NCBI GenBank assembly: GCA_024643945.1
Contig: JAHELX010000220.1
Location: forward strand, 1-9,218
Direction of reading: 5' to 3'
Length of the DNA: 9,218 nucleotides
From: Anaerolineales bacterium
GTDB taxonomy: Bacteria; Chloroflexota; Anaerolineae; 4572-78; NAK82
Part shown: positions 4,761 through 9,218 of the stretch, piece after piece
Layout: every line of letters begins with the position of its first letter
Position numbering within the stretch: the first letter of the stretch is position 1
Position numbers and translations under genes: made by a program
Notes under the pieces: generated by a model
What the model saw: only the letters and a program-made list of their open reading frames with translations
Databases searched by the model: none
What the model was told of the DNA's origin: nothing

Positions 4761-4823
4761 CGCCAGTGGCAAACTGGGTGCTTGACAAACTCTAAGCGCC
4801 ATTCGTGAGGAATCCACCATTTG

Positions 4824-4832
4824 TGGTACAAT
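4824..4832 (+). promoter_or_regulatory. possible extended -10 promoter of the DUF6391-like gene
   Basis: TGGTACAAT is an extended -10 element (TG, one base, TACAAT). No convincing -35 is present; TTCGTG at 4802-4807 is a poor candidate with a 19-bp spacer. The predicted start near 4839 would leave a leader of about 90 nt. Confidence 0.4.
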
Positions 4833-4929
4833 ATGGGCAGGCGGAAAGACCGCCAATCGTTAATGCGAAGAGTAGTAGGAAAATAAGTTGTAGCATTTTA
4901 TCATATTGGTTGAGAGGTGTTGAAATCCT

Positions 4930-5433
4930 ATGGATCTGTTGAATTTACCTTTTATCTCACGTATTCGCCGTAATCACGGATTGGAACACGCGACCATTCA
5001 CGTCCTGATCCAACGAAGTCCTTATCTCTCTTTGGTCGGGCGTAGTGACTGGGAAGGATTTTCTATTTACGGTCAGGTTGAAACGCAAGATGTAGCGTCG
5101 GCTGCCCGCGAAGCACTGGCCCGATTGCAGGCTGGAGAACGTGAGTTGGCAGTTCATCCCCGCTGCGGCACGGTGCTGGCGACTACCGGCGTTTTGAGTG
5201 GAATGGCCGCTTTCCTTGCCCTCGGCGCAGGGAACTCTCGTTCCCGGTTTCGCTGGGCACACTTGCCGGAGACACTCATGGCCGCCACTGCCGCTGCTAT
5301 TGTCGCCCAGCCTCTGGGGTTGCTTCTCCAGCAATATATCACTACCTCTAGCGACGTTGGCAACCTGAGAATTATCCGCGTCTACAAACAACGCAGCGGC
5401 TCGGTCCCGATTCATCGTGTTGAAATCCGATAA
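4930..5433 (+). CDS. DUF6391-like membrane protein of unknown function
   Basis: The 167-aa protein begins at ATG, with AGAGG 12 nt upstream, a little far. The N-terminal region carries a striking RRNHGLEHATIHVL (13-26), then LVGRSDWEGFSIYG (35-48), and AVHPRCGT (74-81). These conserved-looking His, Glu and Cys residues resemble the signature I associate with DUF6391 proteins of cyanobacteria and Chloroflexota, and could form a metal site, but that is inference. Two hydrophobic segments (~82-100 and ~113-136) suggest a membrane hairpin, followed by a basic C-terminal tail (NLRIIRVYKQR). There is no signal peptide. It is divergent from the DUF350 gene and precedes the palindrome at 5446 and holA. 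The family assignment is from memory and moderately sure; function is not known. Confidence 0.65.
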   Translation: MDLLNLPFISRIRRNHGLEHATIHVLIQRSPYLSLVGRSDWEGFSIYGQVETQDVASAAREALARLQAGERELAVHPRCGTVLATTGVLSGMAAFLALGAGNSRSRFRWAHLPETLMAATAAAIVAQPLGLLLQQYITTSSDVGNLRIIRVYKQRSGSVPIHRVEIR

Positions 5434-5445
5434 GTCTGCTGGTCC

Positions 5446-5480
5446 AAGGTGCAACGCACTTTCAAAGTGCGTTGCACCTT
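5446..5480. repeat. 35-bp near-perfect palindrome upstream of holA
   Basis: Arms of 17 nt (5446-5462 and 5464-5480) are exact reverse complements around a single C. It begins 12 nt after the stop of the upstream gene. No T-run follows on either strand, so it does not look like a canonical terminator. Like the hairpin at 2944-2985, its core begins AGGT and ends ACCT. It may be a dispersed palindromic repeat, a processing site between the two genes, or a factor-independent terminator. Confidence 0.6.
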
Positions 5481-5508
5481 AAAAGTATTGACCCTAAATG
5501 GGATAAGT

Positions 5509-6495
5509 ATGTTTTACATTTTCCATGGCCCCGACGAACTCTCACGAACCGAAGCCCTGGCCAATCTCAAGGCTCAGATGGGGGATCCCTCGCTGGCCGA
5601 CCTGAATACGACCACCCTCGACGGGCAATCACTAGCTCTGGGCGAACTCCAGCAAGCTTGTGACTCGCTTCCCTTCCTTTCTGACCGGCGGCTGGTCATT
5701 GTCCGCAATTACCTGACACGGCTGGGGAGGGCTGGTAAAGGGAGAGTAGATACCACGCCACTTGACGCCCTGGCTGACTACCTGCCCACCATGCCTGACA
5801 CTGTTCGTCTCATCTTCGTTGAGGACGAAACGCTTCCCAAAGGCCATCCTATCCTCAAGTTGGCAGAAAAGCATGAAGCGGGCCTGGTCTATGCTTTTGA
5901 CGGGCCAGGGCGAGGTGAATTGGCCGGCTGGATTATGAAGCGGACGGAGTCCAAAGGAGCGACCATTGCGCGGCCGGCAGCGGAGGCCTTGGCGATAGCC
6001 GTGGGGGATGATTTGCGGCTGCTCGACTCGGAGATTGAAAAACTTGCCACCTATGTGGGAAACGCACACCCCATCACAACCGCCGAGTTGGAGCTGTTGG
6101 TCCCCTATGCTGGGGCGGCAAATGTCTTTACCATGGTCGATGCTATCGGACGGCGCGATGGCCGAACGGCTCTACGCTTGTTGCACAAGCTCCTCGACGA
6201 AAACGCGGCCCCTCTCTACTTACTTAGTATGATCGTGCGGCAATTTCGCATTCTCATCCAGGTCAAGGAGTTGTCGGCGCAAGGACTGGCCACCTCAACC
6301 ATCGCCAAGCAAGCTGGGCTGCACCCCTTCGTCGCCGAAAAGGCGCAGCGGCAGGCAATGAACTTCTCGATGGGACAGCTCGAAGTCATCTATGCCAGGC
6401 TTCTTGAAACTGACCTGGCCATCAAAACTGGCCGGATGGAGGAAGTCCTTGCCGTGGATACATTGGTCGCTGCCTTGTGTGGTTCTCGTGACTAA
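5509..6495 (+). CDS. holA: DNA polymerase III subunit delta
   Basis: The 328-aa product is close to the usual HolA length. In the clamp-loader complex delta opens the beta sliding clamp so that it can be placed on primed DNA. Visible family patterns are the N-terminal FYIFHGPDE (2-10), SLPFLSDRRLVIVRN in the first domain, GDDLRLLDSEIEKLATY near the end of the AAA-like module, FTMVDAIGRRDGRTALRLL in the linker, and C-terminal YLLSMIVRQFRIL, LHPFVAEKA and LLETDLAIKTGR. As expected for delta, the nucleotide-binding loop is incomplete. The ATG at 5509 is chosen because it gives the standard N terminus and has GGGA 5 nt upstream; the longer frame to 5449 would translate through the palindrome. A short AGGG/CCCT stem followed by TTTTT at 6505-6520 may end the transcript. 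Confidence 0.93.
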   Translation: MFYIFHGPDELSRTEALANLKAQMGDPSLADLNTTTLDGQSLALGELQQACDSLPFLSDRRLVIVRNYLTRLGRAGKGRVDTTPLDALADYLPTMPDTVRLIFVEDETLPKGHPILKLAEKHEAGLVYAFDGPGRGELAGWIMKRTESKGATIARPAAEALAIAVGDDLRLLDSEIEKLATYVGNAHPITTAELELLVPYAGAANVFTMVDAIGRRDGRTALRLLHKLLDENAAPLYLLSMIVRQFRILIQVKELSAQGLATSTIAKQAGLHPFVAEKAQRQAMNFSMGQLEVIYARLLETDLAIKTGRMEEVLAVDTLVAALCGSRD

Positions 6496-6504
6496 GTGTC
6501 AAGT

Positions 6505-6520
6505 AGGGTAAGCCCTTTTT
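6505..6520 (+). terminator. weak terminator-like element after holA
   Basis: AGGG (6505-6508), a TAAG loop and CCCT (6513-6516) are followed by a run of Ts to 6520. The stem is only 4 bp, so termination here would be inefficient. Confidence 0.25.
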
Positions 6521-6559
6521 GAGTCGGGTTAGGAAGATCTATGACGAGGAGGTTCACCC

Positions 6560-7405
6560 ATGAAAAAAGTCGCAGTCATCGGCAGCGGAACAATGGGGAG
6601 CGGGATCGCCTACGTCACCGCGCTGGCTGGTTTCCCCACCGGCCTGTATGACGTGTCTCCCGAGCAACTCACCCAAGCCAGGGCGTATCATCGTAAACTG
6701 CTAGGCAAAGGAGTAGACAGAGGCCGGCTAACCCAGGCCGACGCCGACGCGGCCGCAGGCCGTGTCACTTATACTGGCGACCTGGGCGAGACCCTGTCTG
6801 GTGCCAACCTGGTCATTGAGGCCGCCCCCGAGAACATCAATCTGAAGAAAGACCTATTCGGCCAGTTCGAAGCCCATGTGGACGAGCGGGCCATCTTGGG
6901 CAGTAACACCAGCTCGCTGCCCATCACCGAAATTGCCACAGCGGTGCGTAAGCGGGATCGGGTAATCGGCATCCACTTCTTCAACCCGGCGCCAGTGATG
7001 CAACTCATTGAAGTCATCCAGGCGGTGGAGACCAGTGAGGCCACTGTGGAGGCTGTGTTTGAGTTTGCCCGGCAGGTAGGCAAAGAGCCAGTGCTGGTGA
7101 AGGACTTTCCTGGCTTCGTCACCACCCGGGTGGGCCTGATGCTCATCTCCGAGGCTATCTTTGCTTTGCAAGAAGGAGTCGCCGACCGGGACGCACTGGA
7201 CAAGGCGATGAAATTGGGTTACAACCTGCCGATGGGGCCGCTGGCGCTGGCCGACCTGGTAGGCCTGGACGTGACGCTGCATGTCCTCGACGCGCTATAC
7301 GCCAACTACAAAGACGACCGCTACCGCGCACCCATCCTGCTGCGTAAAATGGTGCAGGCCGGTCACCTGGGGCGGAAGACGGGGAAGGGTTTCTACGAAT
7401 ATTAA
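6560..7405 (+). CDS. 3-hydroxyacyl-CoA (3-hydroxybutyryl-CoA) dehydrogenase
   Basis: The 281-aa protein has the length of a single-function 3-hydroxyacyl-CoA dehydrogenase, which interconverts 3-hydroxyacyl-CoA and 3-ketoacyl-CoA in beta-oxidation or butyrate-type pathways. The N-terminal Rossmann domain has VIGSGTMGSGIA (6-17) and D31, suggesting NAD. IEAAPEN (86-92), SNTSSLP (115-121), GIHFFNPAPVMQLIE (137-151) and PGFVTTR (184-190) follow. S118, H139 and E151 correspond to the catalytic Ser, His and Glu. The Asn usual in the PGFVxNR motif is T189 here; a Ser/Thr version exists in some homologues, so activity is still expected. The C terminus GHLGRKTGKGFYEY is typical. GAGGAGGT ends 6 nt before ATG, a strong ribosome binding site. 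No partner genes (thiolase, crotonase) lie nearby, so the pathway direction cannot be read. An SDR remnant abuts the stop codon. Confidence 0.93.
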   Translation: MKKVAVIGSGTMGSGIAYVTALAGFPTGLYDVSPEQLTQARAYHRKLLGKGVDRGRLTQADADAAAGRVTYTGDLGETLSGANLVIEAAPENINLKKDLFGQFEAHVDERAILGSNTSSLPITEIATAVRKRDRVIGIHFFNPAPVMQLIEVIQAVETSEATVEAVFEFARQVGKEPVLVKDFPGFVTTRVGLMLISEAIFALQEGVADRDALDKAMKLGYNLPMGPLALADLVGLDVTLHVLDALYANYKDDRYRAPILLRKMVQAGHLGRKTGKGFYEY

Positions 7406-7414
7406 TGGAACTGA

Positions 7415-7507
7415 GCTGAGATTGTAGCCGAAAACGTCCTCCACCTCATGCGCCAGGATTTCGTGACCGGCGTCACTATTCCAATAGACGGCAGTCAGTT
7501 TCTATAA
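7415..7507 (+). pseudogene. 3'-end relic of a short-chain dehydrogenase/reductase gene
   Basis: Thirty codons in one frame, closed by TAA at 7505-7507, encode a peptide ending DFVTGVTIPIDGSQFL. This matches the C-terminal end of classical SDR enzymes, where a helix (here IVAENVLHLM) is followed by F-V-T-G-x3-x-V-D-G-G. The frame has a TGA at 7412-7414, immediately upstream, and no start codon or ribosome binding site. The fragment begins within 10 nt of the preceding gene's stop. It is therefore a remnant of a gene whose 5' part was deleted or replaced, not a functional gene. The match is short, so it is called on pattern only. Confidence 0.6.
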
Positions 7508-7510
7508 AGA

Positions 7511-8551
7511 TCATCCGGCTTCAACCGGCTTGACCGTCACCGCCATCCGTTCTTGTCCGCGAATAACCGTCAGCATCACCGGACGATTGATAGGCCAGTC
7601 GGCCAGAAAGCGATGTAGGTCGTCAATACTCGTCACGATTTGATCGTTAATGGCCACAACCAGGTCCCCCTCGCGCAGTCCTGCCTGATGGGCTGGGCCG
7701 TTTTTTTCAATCGACATAATCTCGACCGCTTGCCCATTGGAGAGATTATGTAAAATCGCTAGACGACGACCAAGTGGACGTTGGCGCCCGGCAATCCCTA
7801 AATAAGCACGCTGCACCCGGCCATGAGTGAGCAATTGCGACACGACCCACCGGGCTGTGTTGGCCGGGATGGCAAACCCAATACCCTGGGCCATCATAAT
7901 AATCGCCGTGTTGATGCCAACAATCTGCCCCCTAGAGTCGAGAAGTGGACCACCAGAGTTGCCAGGATTGAGAGGGGCCGTGTGTTGGATGATACTCTCG
8001 ATGAGGCGCCCTTCTCGGCTCCGTAACGCACGGCCTAAGGCACTGACCACGCCAGTGGAAACGGTGGATTGGAAGCCCAGCGGATTGCCCATAGCGATGA
8101 CGAGTTGGCCGACCCGCAGCGCTGCTGAGTCACCCAATAAGGCGTAAGGCAGGTCCGAAGCCTCGGCGCGGACCACGGCCAGGTCTGTAGCGGGGTCATC
8201 ACCGATGAGGGTGGCCTTTGCTTGCGTTCCGTCGGTGAAGGTGGTTGCCAGTCGTCGAGCGTCATGTACCACGTGGCTGTTTGTGAGAATATATCCATCT
8301 GGCGTGATGACCACGCCTGACCCCATTCCTTCGTGCTCAGGGATACGCCTTGATGTTCGCCGTCCGGCCATGATGCTAACGACGGCTGGCCCTACCGTGT
8401 CCACAACGGAGATGACGGCCCGCGAGTAAGCGTCAAGCAATTCCGCATCAGATTTGTCCACCGCGCTGATTTGGGAAGACTCCTGCACGACTTCTCTATG
8501 GTTGGGCCCCGAGACTGAAATAACAGCCGGCTCCATGAATTCCTTGATCAT
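7511..8551 (-). CDS. HtrA/DegP-type serine protease (S1C family) with one PDZ domain
   Basis: The 346-aa protein contains a trypsin-like domain (~60-245) and one PDZ domain (~248-340). The catalytic triad is visible: His in TNSHVV (H93), Asp in DPATDLAVV (D123) and Ser in NPGNSGGPLLD (S199). The PDZ region includes GPAHQAGLREGDLVVAINDQ. HtrA enzymes degrade or refold damaged proteins. No signal peptide or N-terminal membrane helix is present; residues 1-55 are hydrophilic, so this form probably acts in the cytoplasm. The substrate-pocket strand reads QHTAPLNPGNSGG instead of the DegP-like QTDAAINPGNSGG. The start at 8551 is chosen because GGAGAG (complement of 8556-8561) precedes it; ATGs at 8536, 8563 and 8572 are alternatives that change only the tail. 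It converges with the hydroxyacyl-CoA dehydrogenase gene. Confidence 0.92.
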   Translation of the reverse strand: MIKEFMEPAVISVSGPNHREVVQESSQISAVDKSDAELLDAYSRAVISVVDTVGPAVVSIMAGRRTSRRIPEHEGMGSGVVITPDGYILTNSHVVHDARRLATTFTDGTQAKATLIGDDPATDLAVVRAEASDLPYALLGDSAALRVGQLVIAMGNPLGFQSTVSTGVVSALGRALRSREGRLIESIIQHTAPLNPGNSGGPLLDSRGQIVGINTAIIMMAQGIGFAIPANTARWVVSQLLTHGRVQRAYLGIAGRQRPLGRRLAILHNLSNGQAVEIMSIEKNGPAHQAGLREGDLVVAINDQIVTSIDDLHRFLADWPINRPVMLTVIRGQERMAVTVKPVEAG

Positions 8552-8818
8552 AGATCTCTCCATACAGTTCATTTTCCAAGGTAGGAGGCGATACAAGCCC
8601 CCTTAGCTTATTCTACCAATTCTACTCCGGTTACATATCACCCATTTGGCCAGTTTATACCTGGAAAAATGGCTAGGTTTTGATAGTAACCTCTCTTAAA
8701 GAATTTATTTTGGAGAGATTTTATGTATCAGGATCGAAGGTGATGCGGCCGAGTGGCCTTGCTACTCTTCTAGCAAATGCCCTGGGTATAGGATCCATTT
8801 TGAATTGAGTTATAGCAA
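8552..8818. other. 267-bp intergenic stretch upstream of the protease gene
   Basis: The stretch is AT-rich for the window. It contains two small adjacent hairpins, GGCC-GAGT-GGCC (8747-8758) and TTGCTA-CTCTTC-TAGCAA (8759-8776), neither followed by a T-run. Several TATAAA- or TAGAAT-like boxes exist on the minus strand, but none has a well-placed -35, so I do not name a promoter for the protease gene. No further gene is seen. Confidence 0.5.
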
Positions 8819-9218
8819 TCAACCATCATGTCTGCCCCGCTCTGCCAGCAAAGTTGGCGCAGCGATCTCGTATACAGCCCGGGCATAGGCCAACAGCTTC
8901 GCCTCGGCCTGGCTGTCGCCTACCAGTGCGTCATAGGGCAAAATGCTGCCCTGCCAGCTCTCGGCGAACCAGCGTGCACCCGATGGCAGTGGCTTGTCCA
9001 CCAGCAAGTCTGTCTCGAACGGCCAGGGGTTGGAGTAGAAATAGGGTTCCGGTTGGTCGGGCCCTCCCGGCGAAAAACCCAGGTTAAGTTGCGCGGAGTA
9101 TCTCTCGACCTTGCCACGCTCTTCATATTCAACCATACGCGTCCCGAACCACTCGAACGCCAGGTCAAAACCGTGCGGCCAAAGTTGAACGGGACCTACC
9201 TCCCCGCTCAGACTGGCC
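8819..9218 (-). CDS. DUF5996 family protein, 5' end outside the window
   Basis: The open frame continues to the window edge without a stop, giving at least 132 C-terminal residues, so the ATG at 9136 is not the true start. The partial protein contains GPVQLWPHGFDLAFEWFG, then LNLGFSPGG, QPEPYFYSNPWPFE, ARWFAESWQGSILPYDAL and a final helix (LLAYARAVYEIA). These aromatic-rich motifs, especially PVQLWPHxFDLA and PEPYFY, are characteristic of DUF5996, a family of cytoplasmic proteins of unknown function in Actinobacteria, Chloroflexota and others. No membrane segment is seen in the visible part. It has the same orientation as the protease gene, but the 267-bp gap makes an operon unlikely. Confidence 0.8.
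   Translation of the reverse strand, partial: ASLSGEVGPVQLWPHGFDLAFEWFGTRMVEYEERGKVERYSAQLNLGFSPGGPDQPEPYFYSNPWPFETDLLVDKPLPSGARWFAESWQGSILPYDALVGDSQAEAKLLAYARAVYEIAAPTLLAERGRHDG

Noticed and set aside
6769..7282. Two overlapping minus-strand open frames (144 and 142 codons) inside the hydroxyacyl-CoA dehydrogenase gene
   Set aside because: Both are shadows of a clearly coding plus-strand gene and lack any motif.
8731..8790. tRNA-like appearance: GGCCGAGTGGCC like a tRNA-Ser/Leu D arm followed by a 6-bp stem with a 6-nt loop
   Set aside because: The loop is 6 nt instead of 7, there is no acceptor stem, no T-arm (GGTTCGAATCC-like) and no paired ends. Only two small hairpins remain.
1..9218. 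Origin of replication suggested by parS and holA
   Set aside because: I found no cluster of TTATNCACA DnaA boxes and no dnaA, dnaN, parA or parB. holA is not a usual origin marker. Proximity to oriC remains only an inference from parS.
1..9218. Mobile element, CRISPR array, toxin-antitoxin or defence system
   Set aside because: No transposase, integrase, repeat-spacer pattern or recognisable toxin/defence protein is present in either strand.

Overview
The window looks like a piece of a Chloroflexota chromosome, probably Anaerolineae or a relative. I infer this from the Thr-Pro spacer of the secreted protein, the DUF350 / DUF2007 / DUF6391-like / DUF5996 mixture, a cytoplasmic-looking HtrA, an LPXTG-like anchor (which points to a one-membrane envelope), and moderate GC with scattered single genes instead of long operons. 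It is mostly ordinary chromosomal sequence. I see no insertion sequence, phage gene, CRISPR array, rRNA or tRNA.

Left part (1-3301, all plus strand). A Crp/Fnr-type regulator has a clear sigma-70-type promoter. A class I methyltransferase with a C-terminal zinc ribbon follows 35 bp after it. The gap holds an exact 16-bp palindrome identical to the bacterial parS centromere consensus, the most notable single site in the window. A strong promoter and a ~107-nt leader then precede a secreted carbohydrate-binding-like protein with a sortase-type C terminus, which ends at a 20-bp-arm hairpin. A stand-alone hisE follows.

Middle part (3429-5433). A small minus-strand protein of alpha/beta-barrel type is divergent from a DUF2007 protein. 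A minus-strand membrane protein made of two DUF350 units has a textbook promoter: both hexamers match consensus, a dyad covers the -10, and a 13-bp hairpin lies at the 5' end of the predicted mRNA. A DUF6391-like membrane protein is divergent from it.

Right part (5446-9218). A 35-bp near-perfect palindrome precedes holA (DNA polymerase III delta). A 3-hydroxyacyl-CoA dehydrogenase follows, and directly after its stop lies a ~30-codon relic of the 3' end of a short-chain dehydrogenase gene. On the minus strand are an HtrA-type protease without a signal peptide and a DUF5996 protein whose 5' end is outside the window.

The genes do not form one pathway. They cover replication (holA), a probable chromosome-segregation site (parS), histidine synthesis (hisE), fatty acid or hydroxybutyryl-CoA metabolism, proteolysis and the cell surface. 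parS sites usually cluster near oriC, so the window may lie in the origin-proximal part of the chromosome, but there is no dnaA, parAB or DnaA-box cluster here to confirm that.
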